From Halichondria panicea (lineage: Eukaryota > Porifera > Demospongiae > Suberitida > Halichondriidae), in assembly GCF_963675165.1 (NCBI RefSeq), contig NC_087385.1, positions 1,736,501-1,800,500 on the forward strand: a stretch of DNA of 64,000 bases, written 5' to 3'. Positions 41,101 through 52,700 of this stretch are shown in pieces. Numbering within the stretch: position 1 is the stretch's first letter; the number at the start of each line of letters is the position of its first letter. A program made the position numbers and the translations under genes. A model generated the notes under the pieces. The model did not search any database. It saw only the letters and a list, made by a program, of their open reading frames with translations, and was not told the origin of the DNA.

Positions 41101-42635
41101 AGACTTTGAGATATACATTGTAAGGCTTTAGGAATAACTTTTTATACGAAATACGTACATGGTAACTTTATTTTAACACTAGGGTGCAATCATGGCAAAA
41201 CACAGTTCTAATCATTCTACAGTAAAGGGTTAATTGTTCTAAAACCAAATTCTGCAAGGTCAGCTAGGATCGTGTAATAGTGGCGTCTACTTTGGCAGTC
41301 CAAGGCCTTCTTGTTAAGCAAGCACTAACCACAAACATACATGTTGTGCAAAACCCATTTTTGTTATTGGGGATAAAACAGCACAGTGAAAGTACACACC
41401 TCTATCAGACAATCTATCCAGCCTATGTGAATCTAATTACATACGAGATCACAAGCAGGGTGAGGTACCACTGAGGTTTAAACCACACTGCTGTTCACAA
41501 GAACACCTTCCCACACTCACACAACACTAACCTTTCAAGAACTGAGGGGCAATTGAGTAGTTGTCTTGTGTGTTGACGAGGATCACAGCTTTGGCATGCT
41601 GCTCTTTGAAGTTGGATACTAACATAGACAGCTCGTCTCCATCTTGTAACGGGTGGCAACGAATGTGCTGACTCTGCACATCGTCAGTGACGAGAATTTT
41701 CCAATCCACAGGTACACACTTATCCATGCGTGGGAACAAGGCATATGTGTAAGCAGCAATGAGGGTGGTCCGACCTTTGAGCCGAAGCTTTAGACCTGCA
41801 TAGAATAAACCAAGTCCAAAGTATTGGCAGAGATTATTAACATCACCTACATGTATTATACATACACATGCTCACTGTGAAATACCAACATACACCTTCC
41901 TACATGCAGCTAGGCCTACAATGGTAATGAAGCCCATGATCATATCCAAACACACAGTACTTGTGTAATGTGCCCTTGGTAATACTATGTAGTCTGTATT
42001 TACAAGCTCACATAAGCTCTACGTCTCTTAAGTACAGTTTATAATAGATACAGCTGTAGTAAAGTTCCGGTCCCTTGTAGTCATGCAGTCACATGATTCA
42101 ATAAAACAGCTGACTAAGTGCGCATGTATACACTGTATGTACACGAACCAGAACTAACATGTGTCGTATATAGAATGTGACTCAGCAACCAATAAAAATG
42201 CAAACCCAAACACATTAATGGCCACTTTCCTATCTCCACTTAATTGCTTAATCACAGTAGAAGAAGTTGGTGTGTGGATATAAAGAGACAGTAGGCATAT
42301 GTACCATTCATGATGCTGATTGTCTTAGTGCGCAGTGAGCGACGACCATGGTCCACCTCTTCAAGTGGCCATAGGTTATCTGGATCTGGAGGTGGGTGTG
42401 GTCCACTGCGTTTCCGAGCCTCAGCGGCATGCGAGGGACTAGAAGAATACTCGAGGACGGTGAACGAGCTGTTGGGGTCACTCAGGGGGTGACCATCACC
42501 AGCAACGTCCTCGGGGGATTTTGTTATGGTAGCAGAGGGTGGTATCAAGTGCTGGTTAGGTTCTGCCATACCACCAGCAGTAGTAGAGGAACCGTTTGAG
42601 CTGGACACGCCTCTATACAGGGAACACAAGGACAT
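644..42635 (-). CDS. RNF213-like: RNF213/mysterin-like giant AAA+ protein, 57 exons
   Basis: RNF213 is a cytosolic giant AAA+ ubiquitin ligase linked to lipid droplets and defence against intracellular microbes. Here 57 exons join on the minus strand with matching phase at every junction, totalling 17,526 nt (5,842 codons with stop); human RNF213 has about 5,200 residues. Similarity to RNF213 is clear around the P-loops, the CNPHR/MWDYG segment, the RVHPNF segment, the CYPSLFLKGWDH segment and the C-terminal domain. P-loops lie at about residues 1936-1943, 2339-2346 and 2878-2885. No RING or RZ finger is seen, and two SAM domains end the protein. The model is strong from exon 5 to exon 55. 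The first four exons and the SAM tail could belong to neighbouring genes, although phases agree. Exon blocks are listed in the following entries. Confidence 0.8.
1541..2024. repeat. Foldback element, about 480 bp with long inverted arms
   Basis: The left arm (1541 to about 1671) and the right arm (about 1887-2024) are imperfect reverse complements: both contain the block GTGAATAGTGCCAAAATG, a GGCGGC-rich block, GGCTTAGCCT and ATAAGATGAGGTTG. The arms are about 130 bp each around a 215-bp centre. It has no coding potential and lies in the intron before the SAM exons. It looks like a non-autonomous foldback or MITE-type element. Confidence 0.7.
2083..8966 (-). CDS. RNF213-like: RNF213-like gene, exons 47-55 (C-terminal domain)
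   Basis: Exons in transcript order: 8966-8917, 8583-8378, 7830-7582, 7219-7012, 5088-4819, 4670-4493, 4320-3883, 3657-3536, 2573-2083. Exon 48 has LPDLVEFYRWLHTEL and exon 49 continues HLVTYERTTTVTI, a pair typical of the RNF213 C-terminal half. Exon 51 (HLEEDLVRLFNAGKPLI) matches the human DLEKIQRQIVSRFLQGKP segment and exon 53 matches the region of QLKHTIALWQFL. Exon 55 begins LLIMLRAELATGADAQ and ends in a strongly acidic, Ser-rich stretch, DEEEESDVED. Its donor at 2081-2082 is the one that keeps the frame into the SAM-encoding exons; without it the protein would stop at about 2060. Confidence 0.75.
2574..3535. repeat. Intron 54-55 with two repeat fragments
   Basis: About 3117-3310 is homologous, in the same orientation, to 61505-61725 (shared blocks GGCCACGGG, TAGTAGTC, GTTGGTTTGTTTG, GCCATAGCACTG, GATAGCCTCCAC). 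About 3318-3400 has CGTGG/TTCG-rich text resembling the 'cgtatagcggg' element family found at 14807, 16751 and 37272. Nothing else is recognised in this intron. Confidence 0.5.
5291..6801. mobile_element. 1.5-kb non-autonomous DNA element with about 55-bp terminal inverted repeats
   Basis: The ends are 5291-5354 and 6748-6801, near-perfect reverse complements that begin CTAGCCTCGATTCCAGGCCG and run into GCGCATGCGC. The left end has an extra 9 bp. The inside has no transposase-like frame, so it would be mobilised in trans. A second inverted pair (about 6402-6421 and 6498-6516, CCAGGCCTTACTTTTTCTT and its complement) is nested inside. It occupies the intron between exons 50 and 51 of the RNF213-like gene. 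Related ends occur at 26644 and 61330. Confidence 0.75.
7220..8916. other. Introns without recognised content (7220-7581, 7831-8377, 8584-8916)
   Basis: These three RNF213-like introns are AT-rich with many TACATGTA-type words. I see no gene, RNA or structured repeat in them; frames there are short and antisense. Confidence 0.4.
9118..14636 (-). CDS. RNF213-like: RNF213-like gene, exons 35-46 (E3-equivalent region, no RING or RZ seen)
   Basis: Exons in transcript order: 14636-14352, 14163-13925, 13627-13408, 13199-12873, 12647-12408, 11994-11539, 11444-11293, 10996-10882, 10611-10350, 10156-10017, 9851-9498, 9288-9118 (about residues 3944-4930). In human RNF213 this stretch carries the E3 shell, a RING finger and, later, the RZ finger. 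Exon 35 (YFNDFVLHKL...LHKVL) matches the part just before the human RING. Exon 44 (VDLRHTLANMVAVVIG) and exon 45 (LYLLLLTNFGAF) match the parts on either side of the human RZ finger. Neither cysteine/histidine cluster is present, and the introns here are short (94-413 bp). Two introns, 13200-13407 and 10612-10881, begin with GC rather than GT. Confidence 0.75.
12175..12241. repeat. Short direct repeat in intron 39-40
   Basis: A word of about 25 bp (GTGACAAGTGGTATTT then GGTTTTCTA) occurs twice, near 12175 and 12214, followed by related GGTAAAGGGTCAT words at both sides. It is a local duplication with no coding role. Confidence 0.5.
14164..14193. repeat. (GT)n microsatellite at a splice acceptor
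   Basis: A run of GT on the plus strand (AC on the transcribed strand) directly abuts the acceptor of exon 36 (ends at 14163). The pyrimidine tract is therefore replaced by a CA repeat, so length changes could affect splicing. Confidence 0.8.
14807..14968. mobile_element. MITE-like element, ACCGTATA ends
   Basis: About 160 bp, starting ACCGTATATATAGCGGG and ending with the complement of TACCGTATAGCAGG. The centre is rich in TTTCGT/ACGAAA. No frame. It lies in the intron between exons 34 and 35. Member of the family described at 16751. Confidence 0.6.
15026..17850 (-). CDS. RNF213-like: RNF213-like gene, exons 32-34 (last AAA modules and hinge)
   Basis: Exons in transcript order: 17850-17629, 17431-17037, 16307-15026 (about residues 3311-3943). 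The 1,282-nt exon 34 holds HFPPSQFYQPCYPSLFLKGWDHCYLDTI-type sequence, which matches the human GFHGGLWQSVHIDDL segment, and a KFPFFRIV..VEQSREEAN segment near its end. No P-loop is present, consistent with the degenerate last AAA modules and the hinge toward the E3 region. An ATG-initiated frame at 16198 is internal to exon 34 and is not a gene start. Confidence 0.8.
16751..16920. mobile_element. MITE-like element, TACCGTATAGTGGGTAAT ends
   Basis: 170 bp with terminal inverted repeats: TACCGTATAGTGGGTAAT at 16751 and the complement of TACTGTATAGCGGGTAAT at 16920. The body carries repeated ACGAAATTTTTA words. Non-coding, in the intron between exons 33 and 34. The same intron has a tandem poly-G/poly-C stretch at about 16560-16720. 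Confidence 0.7.
17899..18139. repeat. Foldback element in intron 31-32
   Basis: The left arm 17899-17960 and right arm about 18084-18139 are imperfect reverse complements that share CCAAGAGTCC, AGAGAGAGTATC, AAGCCTTGC and TTGCATC words. About 240 bp, non-coding. Confidence 0.6.
18350..20167 (-). CDS. RNF213-like: RNF213-like gene, exon 31 (third AAA module)
   Basis: One 1,818-nt exon, about residues 2705-3310, the longest of the gene. It holds Walker A GAPGSSKT (about 2878-2885, genomic 19625-19648) and Walker B FMDEAGLPEES (Asp about 2958), the pair that defines AAA4 of RNF213. Downstream are FYGLRDFIQFV, NFNGSEDF and RVHPNF..NRFEKYL, all recognisable from vertebrate RNF213. The acceptor is at 20168-20169 and the donor at 18348-18349; an open frame continues left of 18350 only as intron read-through. 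Single large AAA exons are unusual in this otherwise finely split gene. Confidence 0.9.
20492..25308 (-). CDS. RNF213-like: RNF213-like gene, exons 22-30 (second AAA module)
   Basis: Exons in transcript order: 25308-25073, 24391-24275 (acceptor could be 24398), 24034-23821, 23693-23572, 23411-23075, 22371-22129, 21696-21334, 21006-20926, 20743-20492. Walker A GETGVGKT (about residues 2339-2346) follows GVPVII, as in RNF213. Walker B FLDEVNT lies on the 81-nt exon at 20926-21006 (Asp about 2597). The sensor-type segment AACNPHR and the following LMWDYGSL are both RNF213 hallmarks. This is the module usually called AAA3, inferred to hydrolyse ATP because Lys, Asp and Glu are all present. The acceptor of the 24275-24391 exon is the least certain junction in the gene. 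Confidence 0.85.
20815..20895. repeat. (CA)n/(CGCACA)n microsatellite
   Basis: Alternating CA and CGCA repeats in the intron between exons 29 and 30. Apparent Val/Cys-rich frames across it are artefacts of the repeat. Confidence 0.9.
21697..23074. other. Introns 27-28 and 26-27, no recognised content
   Basis: The stretches 21697-22128 and 22372-23074 hold no gene, RNA or inverted-repeat element that I can see. They are AT-rich intron sequence. Confidence 0.4.
24399..25072. other. Intron 22-23, no recognised content
   Basis: 674 bp without a recognisable gene or repeat. AT-rich, with scattered GTTAGCTAGCTAG words only. Confidence 0.4.
25356..25429 (-). tRNA. tRNA-Thr(AGT): tRNA-Thr (anticodon AGU), intronic
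   Basis: On the minus strand the sequence folds as a full cloverleaf. The acceptor stem is GGCTCTG with CAGGGCC (one G-T pair), the anticodon stem CCTGT/ACAGG encloses the loop CTAGTAA with anticodon AGT, and the T-arm is ACCGG-TTCAAAT-CCGGT. GGTTCAAATCC is a standard B box and TGGCTTAGTTGG a standard A box. The discriminator base is T and a GTTTTT run follows directly, a pol III terminator. No tRNA intron. It lies inside the 283-bp intron between exons 21 and 22 of the RNF213-like gene, in the same orientation as its host. Confidence 0.95.
25592..27962 (-). CDS. RNF213-like: RNF213-like gene, exons 19-21 (first AAA P-loop)
   Basis: Exons in transcript order: 27962-27863, 26588-26416, 25750-25592. 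A Walker A motif, GAAGDGKT, at about residues 1936-1943 is formed across the splice junction of exons 19 and 20. It aligns with the human P-loop that lies before the two best known AAA modules. Exon 21 carries the hydrophobic LMEVIGWFFFDLLILGY stretch that matches the human segment after this P-loop. The intron separating the two halves (26589-27862) is filled with mobile-element remnants, and the intron after exon 20 holds another. Confidence 0.8.
25909..26279. mobile_element. MITE-like element with TACCGTATATCTTC ends
   Basis: 371 bp bounded by TACCGTATATCTTC and its complement GAAGATATACGGTA. The interior has recurring CCGGACA and TCGGACAC words (at least seven). Non-coding. It lies in the intron between exons 20 and 21. 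Confidence 0.75.
26644..27745. mobile_element. Cluster of element remnants inside the P-loop intron
   Basis: About 26644-27075 begins TAGCCTCGATTCCTGGCCGC and matches 60893-61330 in inverted orientation, including the segment around AAACAGAAGTGGATT. About 27115-27455 is a copy of the dispersed 'CCTCGGTGCGCATGCGC / TTAGTAGTTAGCTCTGCAC' family also found at 53105 and 60255. At 27690-27745 a GCGCATGCGC end followed by AGGCCT words closes the cluster. No transposase frame is seen. Confidence 0.6.
28235..35995 (-). CDS. RNF213-like: RNF213-like gene, exons 5-18 (helical stalk)
   Basis: Exons in transcript order: 35995-35757, 35685-35483, 35137-34891, 34526-34367, 34031-33828, 33476-33387, 33231-33003, 32792-32653, 32477-32059, 31675-30145, 29955-29590, 29491-29144, 28938-28552, 28402-28235 (about residues 329-1905). 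The sequence is almost entirely predicted alpha-helix, as in the stalk of mammalian RNF213. The 1,531-nt exon at 30145-31675 is the second largest of the gene. Exons 15-16 match the human stretch around EEVKELLNKLML by pattern (EQIGDFVRKLGF, then LLELYGQL). Exons 17-18 match the segment just before the first AAA module (LTLFLKRAARHSLRSIVLEV). Long open frames extending past 30145 are intron read-through. Confidence 0.75.
33540..33715. repeat. Dispersed repeat fragment
   Basis: Shares with 40133-40466 and 55534-55820 the ordered words AAATCCACAAAT, GCCTATAGAAGC-like, TTTCGTCGCATTGCAAC, ACACACACAGTCAGCTTTACCGTAT and CGTG.GGCTA.GCCTC. It lies in the intron between exons 9 and 10. Confidence 0.6.
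36623..42635 (-). CDS. RNF213-like: RNF213-like gene, exons 1-4 (N-terminal part, PA-like fold)
   Basis: Exons in transcript order: 42635-42305, 41795-41532, 41048-40839, 36801-36623 (residues 1 to about 328). Exon 1 is low-complexity, rich in Ser, Pro and Asp; its start could be the ATG at 42635 or an acceptor near 42619. Exons 2-3 have the pattern of a protease-associated (PA) domain: a helix, then AVILVN, then IPIVVITQCDGASLL. The human carbohydrate-binding CBM20 domain found near this end is not recognisable. Exon 3 is followed by the largest intron, 36802-40838, and the phase-1 junction fits. A separate small gene for exons 1-3 cannot be excluded. Confidence 0.5.
38431..38510. repeat. 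22-bp tandem repeat, about 3.6 copies
   Basis: Copies start at 38431, 38453, 38475 and 38497 with unit ATTCTACAGGAAATGGACGC plus AT, differing at one to three positions. Short related words (TCTACAAGAAGG, TTGCAGGAAG) flank it, suggesting older decayed copies. Confidence 0.85.
39087..39233. repeat. Small foldback element, about 147 bp
   Basis: Left arm 39087-39123 includes GTAGAATATGCGTCT and right arm 39194-39233 includes its exact complement AGACGCATATTCTAC. The outer arms GATAGACCACACC and GGTGTAGTCTATC pair with one mismatch. The centre holds CCTCGG/CCGCGG words. Confidence 0.7.
40133..40466. repeat. Dispersed repeat, about 330 bp
   Basis: Collinear with 55534-55820 (same orientation) and with 61818-62105 (inverted). 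Shared words include GCTAACAAAAAGCTAG, TTGAATAGAAAGTTTGTGC, GAAGAGACTG, TGAGCAGTTA and a CA/CAGA microsatellite before AGTCAGCTTTACCGTATCCC. The microsatellite and GCGGCTACGCCTCGAGGCATAA end recur in each copy. Confidence 0.75.
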
Positions 42636-43142
42636 TCATACAGTATCTGGATCTACAAATATTATTTGCAGTGGTAAATTAAGCCAGCACGTATATAACA
42701 ATACGTTCAGGTCATTGTCATACACACTAGATCTATAGTGACCTTCTCTGATGATTCATTTACTGTGTGTGTATAAGTTACCTACTTTTATGTTGCTTGG
42801 GTTAACAGTAGATACAGTAAAGCTGCTCCAGAAAGTAGCTAGTAGCTAGTAGCTCACTGTCGTGCTGCAGCGCAGACAGAATGCATTTGGTCTAGTACTA
42901 TACTAGCGCTATAGCAGTGTACGTGTACAGTGCAGTTTGTACCGGCTAGTGGAGGGGTCAACATCATGATGGGCCGGGCATTCCCTTGTGTAATGAATAA
43001 GGGAATTTCCCTTAGCAGCCATGCACATAGAACATCATCAGCAACACACTGGCCATAATTATTATTCTCACAATGATTTACATAAATACAATCAGTTCAA
43101 ATATTCAAAATTTTCACCCTATAGAGTACATCTCTTGGTAGG

Positions 43143-47219
<4,077 letters not shown>

Positions 47220-47379
47220 TGTCTGTCTGTGTGTGGGTTTACGTCTTGCTTAGCTTTGGTCCCTCTCCTGGAACTTCACTGCCAACTTCAGCCATTCCCT
47301 CAGATCAAACGATCACTCTTAATCTTACACACAAACGTAAACACTACTTAGGCTTTTCAGCTTCAACACTACATGTGCT

Positions 47380-47402
47380 TAGCTTAATTGCGCATGCGCA
47401 CA
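47380..47402. promoter_or_regulatory. NRF1-like palindrome upstream of lysyl-tRNA synthetase
   Basis: TGCGCATGCGCA, the consensus palindrome of nuclear respiratory factor 1, occurs about 170 bp upstream of the KARS start and just beyond the NOP9 stop. The 213-bp gap between the two genes is the only obvious promoter space for KARS. The same palindrome is common in the repeats of this window, so function is uncertain. Confidence 0.4.
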
Positions 47403-47432
47403 ACAATGTGTCGAGCAAAATAATTATAAAAC

Positions 47433-49601
47433 TCATGGCATAGACACTTTCTTTCTCTTTTTTCTAGGTACAGTTTGTGTTGCTGAGTCTTCACCAATAA
47501 TGTCTTCAAAGAGAGCTCTTTTCTTGTCTTCAGCTCTTTCTTCCTCCCTCCAGGAGTCTTGCTTCCTCTTGTAGTGAGCAATATTACAGTTACGCAATAC
47601 TATCTGGCCATAGAATTCATTCGATAGCTCTTCCTCACAGCTTAGCAGAGAATGAGCCAGTTGATCTTTACGGGCAATTTCACAGTTTCTCCAAAGAGCA
47701 TCCACAACACGACTTCCATGCTTGTCCTTGCTCAAATGCACTAAGTGCTCCTGTGTGTGTATTCAGTAGAGTCAACATGAGAGTACAAACTCAATACAAA
47801 AAGCCCTCCATTCAATAAGGAAGGATTTCTACAATCATTTTAGAAGTTAAAGCTGGTACTTTGTAGCATGTCCCCAAACAGTCTTACCTACCTCTAGTTT
47901 TTCAACCATCTTCAATTTGTTCTTGGCCGAGACAGTGGGGCTAGACATGAAGGTGGTGACCACATGACTGCCACTCTGGTCACATGACATCTTGGTGACA
48001 TCATCTGATGTCATTTTGAGGAGGCTTCTGGCGACAGACTTGGTGTCCTGGTACTTGAGCAGAGCTTGAACAATCAGAGAGCCATGGAGATGGATGGAGA
48101 TTGTCTGAGAGAGAAATCACATTTTTATACATTATGGAAAAAATACCGATGTCATTTGAAGCAACAGAATTAATATCGAAATTGAACAACTCATTAGACA
48201 TCTCATAAAAAGGTATCACCTTCGATTCGTCTTTCTTCTCCTCGGTGTAAACTTCGTAAGCAGTCATTGCCAGGAATAGGGGGGCACAAATCTTGAGCTG
48301 GCTCTCAGCGTGGAAGGCTGTCAGTAAGAGCTGGAGCAGGGTGTCCTGAGAGTCCGGGTATACAGTGACAGCCTCCACTAACTTCACCACCACCCCAGTG
48401 TGACCAGCAAACAACACCTCCTCCAGAGAAGCTAACTCGTCTACGAAAGTTGGAACCTAAAGGGATGGTACACATTTTAGTAATAGTAAGCAGCAGAAAA
48501 ATTTTTCTACACAAGTCATGTTTGTTAACGTTTTACAAGCTAACGGAGACTTAATTGCGTACGTGTTAGACAAACCGTAAAGGGTACAGTACTATTTATA
48601 TTCAGACAATCTCCCAAAAATCACAACTATACTTTGTTTGGCCATGGAACAGTCAGTAGTTTCTGGAGTATGTAGTTGGCCACAGGATGGAGAGCAAATG
48701 ACATCAGTCGTCCCTTGAAGCATGTCTCGTACACAGAATCAAGCACTTCACGGGAGGACACCTCAATAACAGTCTCAACCAGATGACTTCCAACAAGGTG
48801 AGTGAAAACAGGTGCTAAATCTTTATCAGATGTTTCATTGAGGTGTGTTATCTTCGCGATTTTCTTGATGAGTTTGGCAGCGTTCTTAGGCTGACAATTG
48901 GATAGTACTCTCAGTAGCGTTTGTATGACAGGACTGCCACACTGATGAGTCAGCAAATCACCTAGCTTGTCGTTCTTGTAGAGATGTTCATAGATATTTA
49001 GTAGAAGTTTCGAAAATGAGTCAGGAATGGTATGAATTGATACTTTCGTCTGGTCTTTAGCAACGTTTGCCATTTTCGCTTTTCTGAATTCCTGTGAGTA
49101 TCTGCTCCTGCTGATATGATCGCTGAGGTGAATACCGGACACGGCCTGTATCAAAGAGCTGATCACATGACTTGCGTACGGATGGCCAACAAAATCGGAT
49201 AACTTTTCGGTCAACGAACTACATAGCCCGTGAAACGTCTCAGTGAGTTCAGTTGAGGTTGATTCGGAAGGCTTGACAGTTTTCAGCAGAATTTCCACCA
49301 CATGACTTCCGCACTTGTTCTTGGCAATCTGGTAATAGTCAGCTAGAATACCATCCACAAGGTCTCTCATTGACTCGGAATCTATTAGTTTCTCCCGCAG
49401 CAAACGTTCCAATGCCCTAGATCCATCCTTGTCACAGCATACTCGAGCCACACCGTCCTTCCCACACACCTGTTTAATGACATTCTGACAGAAGAGCTCT
49501 CTGTCCTCCCCCTCCTCGTCCAGGTAAGTCTCTACCCTATTGTAGTAGCGCTTAGTCCCATCATCGAGTCGAGGTAAGGAGTTGGTTAACTTTGCTTCCA
49601 T
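47433..49601 (-). CDS. NOP9: NOP9-like Pumilio-repeat nucleolar protein, complete
   Basis: NOP9 binds pre-18S rRNA in the nucleolus and is needed for small-subunit maturation. Four exons in transcript order: 49601-48633, 48456-48220, 48104-47892, 47750-47433; 1,737 nt, 578 residues (human about 636). PUF-type repeats are visible throughout: DKDGSRALERLL, NKCGSHVVEILL, HPYASHVISSLI, HQCGSPVIQTLL, GSHLVETVIEV, ALHPVANYILQKLL, HLHGSLIVQALL, CDQSGSHVVTTFM and DKHGSRVVDALW. The ALHPVANY and FYGQIVLRNCNIAHYKRKQDSW segments are characteristic of NOP9 rather than of PUM3. The C-terminus is basic (PRKKRKKV), a likely nuclear localisation signal. All phases are 0. It lies head to head with the ankyrin gene. 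Confidence 0.9.
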
Positions 49602-49765
49602 ATGCCACGTGGGTTAAATTGATCTTAGTCACTGCGCATGCACATCTACCCTACAACAGTAGTGGGCCGGCCCTGCCTAGGGAGTTTTTTAGTACTCTCG
49701 ATCTCATCATTGAAAGACATTCAAGCAATTTGTGTGCAATTCAAGGTACTAGGTACATACATACT
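49602..49765. promoter_or_regulatory. Bidirectional promoter between NOP9 and the ankyrin gene
   Basis: Only 164 bp separate the two divergent start codons. The stretch has a perfect E-box palindrome, CCACGTGG, 5-15 bp from the NOP9 ATG and a near-NRF1 word TGCGCATGCACA about 35 bp from it. The copy at 62270-62440 preserves the E-box and has the perfect TGCGCATGCGCA. No TATA box is clear. Shared regulation of the two genes is inference from the spacing. Confidence 0.55.
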
Positions 49766-52700
49766 ATGGATATCATTTCAGCCGTTAGAGCTCAAGACTT
49801 GGATGCTATTGAAGCAGCAATTGAAAGAGGAGAAGACGTAAACAGTGTGGATCCACTGGACAATGTAATGGTTTTTAGGGGTTTTGTTCTATAGATAATA
49901 ACTCTTATCCTACAGGATGGTATTACACCTCTCTTTATAGCAGCGAGACATGGTTTCACAGAGATAGTCACCAAGCTGCACTCATGTGGAGCAACTATGG
50001 ACAAAGCTACCGTTGTGAGTCAGATTGTCCAGTTAAAAGTACCGCATAAGCTCTTTTTAAGGTGCCCCTCTAAAGATGTGCCATGAAGCCTCTAAAATAA
50101 TTTTTGAAACTCCAAATGGGAGCTCCACCATGTGTGGGTAATTATTTTTAGACAGCGCGTTGGTAGATAGAGGTAAAATGAGCAAACAGATCACAGAATT
50201 CTTCCTTCCACATCTGGGCAACCCCCAAGCCAAAACGAACCATAGTACCTCTTTAACGTGTGTAACCTATGCACAGTCCTGTTGGAAGACCAAGAGCTGC
50301 AGGTGCCATATGCACAGTCCATTTGCAAAGCTGTTTTTTTACCTCTAATTAGAAGGCGCCCCTCTTAACTAATTTTCCAACCTCCTAATAGAGCCACCTT
50401 TACCAGCGTAATTATTTTAATGTGGCGCCTTAAAAACTTATACGGTACAGCAATTCCCATGTCCTATTGTAAGAGAGTACTATGGTGTGAGTAACTTTCT
50501 TTGCATTGTATTGATCAATGCTTAGCTGACTGCACATAAGGCCAGGCAAAGTAGATTCCTTGTTTCTCATCTTATCCACTTCCTCAATTTGCATGAGGGG
50601 AGGAGGTCATTATTCATTATAATTATTATTGCTTCATCATATTTTATAATTATTATGATTATCAGCACTAGGGTCACCTAAATTTTTAGCCAAAAAAGCA
50701 CGTCATTAAGAAATGAAGGGGTGCGTGTTATTAGAACAATATTGAAAGTCAAGGAGGCATACTTTTACCACAAGCGGGGGCTGATAAAAAACAATGATTC
50801 TACTTTGCCTGGCCTAAGCTCTGGTATGCATGTGTACACATGCAGCGTGGGGATACTCCACTTATGTCAGCGGGCTGGAATGATAATCCAAGAACTGTCA
50901 GGGAACTACTCAGATGTGGAGCTTCTGTTGATCTGGCAAACAAAGTAAGTGAAATTTAGGTGTTAAAGTTTCTCACGGTCTTATAATCACTGTTATGACT
51001 TCCATATCTCATTATTTAAGGATGGGAATACACCGCTAATATCGGCAGCGAGAAGAGGCCACAAAGATGATGTACATGAGATACTCCTAGCGAAAGCCAC
51101 TGTGGATCTAGCTAATAATGTAAGTGCAACGCTGACTATTAAATCTCTATATTTGGTTGGTGTTTTTTACTATTATTGCTTGCGTGAAGAAAGGGGACAC
51201 AGCACTTATCGTGGCAGCCATGCTTGGATACAAAGGTACAGTAAAGGAACTGCTTTCATCTGGAGCAACTGTGGACTTATTGAACCTCGTAAGTTTGCTT
51301 CTGAAGCCTTGTCTGCAGACATTTGTACAATGGGTACTAGCTGGCATACCTATGCCATATAGGTATGCCATTGAAAATCTATAGTACTAGCTGGCATACC
51401 TATGCCATATAGGTATGCCATTGAAAATCTATAGTGCAAACAGTGAAAGTGATAATGTGTATCATGTAGCATGCTCCAATACATGATGTTTAGAAAATCA
51501 GTTATTCCCAATTGTCATCAGTTTTTGTTGGTTTATAGGAGGAAAACAACCCACTTATCTTGGCAGCAAAGAATGGACACACGGATATCGTCAGGCAACT
51601 ACTACAGTATAAAGCAACAGTCAATGTGGCGAATAAAGTGAGTAATATCATGCAGCTATGCAGTTTGATGATGATGCATGCATCTGACGTTGACTTTAAT
51701 TGATTGTGTATATCCCACAGTTAGGGGACACTCCTCTAATCCTAGCAGCCAGGTTTGGTCACACAGATATTGTGAGGGATTTGATGTCGGCCGGAGCCAC
51801 TGTGGATTCTCTAAATAGAGTGAGTACCATACATATATTATTCCTCACATGTATAATTATAATAGGCATTCGTATCTATATAATACTGTTGACTGGCTGT
51901 AATGTGATATACAATGCACGTTCTTATTTAGCATTTGTACCTTCAATTGCTGTTACAGTATAACTGTGTGTCTATATTCCCTATTATAGTAATAGGTTAG
52001 TGGGAGTACGCGATCACATCTGCTAGTATATTTAACCCCATGCATTTTATATTACAGGAAAGAAGTAGCGCTCTTATCAGGGCCGCATTTTTTGGACATA
52101 CTGACATTGTCAAGATACTGTTGTCGTCGGGAGCACATGTTAATCTGGCTAATAATGTTAGTCGCTAACATTGTATAATTATTAGCTGTTGAATTGTCAC
52201 ACAGTATTCTATAGACTGGGTTTAATAGTAATCCCCATGACTACACATACCTTATTTTACATTGAAGGTCAAAGTTTGGAATTTTCCTGTATTTAGTCTC
52301 GCTCTTGTTGCAGCAGCCATTAATTTTGGACTCTTTGAACTTTTTTGCATCCTTTTTAGCAAGCATTCATATGTTCATAGATTATTATTTCGGCACACAG
52401 ATTGGAAATACTCCACTCATTTCGGCAGCTATTAATGGACACACAGAGACAGTTGGGACTCTTCTTTTATCTGGAGCCTCTTTAAATGTATCTAATGAAG
52501 TAAGTTATACAGTGATACCTATATTTCATAGCGGTAACCCCTACATTAATTGACTGCAATAAATATAGGTGGCCTGCTAGCATGCACAGGTTGAATCACG
52601 TGCTACGTACAGTGAGGATTATAACAGTCTGCATGCCATTGGTCAAAAACCGACTAAGTGGCTCAAATGACAGGCCCACTATCGGCTTGAGCAAACACTA

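Noticed and set aside
47433..49601. PUM3/Puf6 instead of NOP9
   Set aside because: The ALHPVANY and FYGQIVLRNCNI...Y...Q..W segments and the repeat spacing fit NOP9 better.
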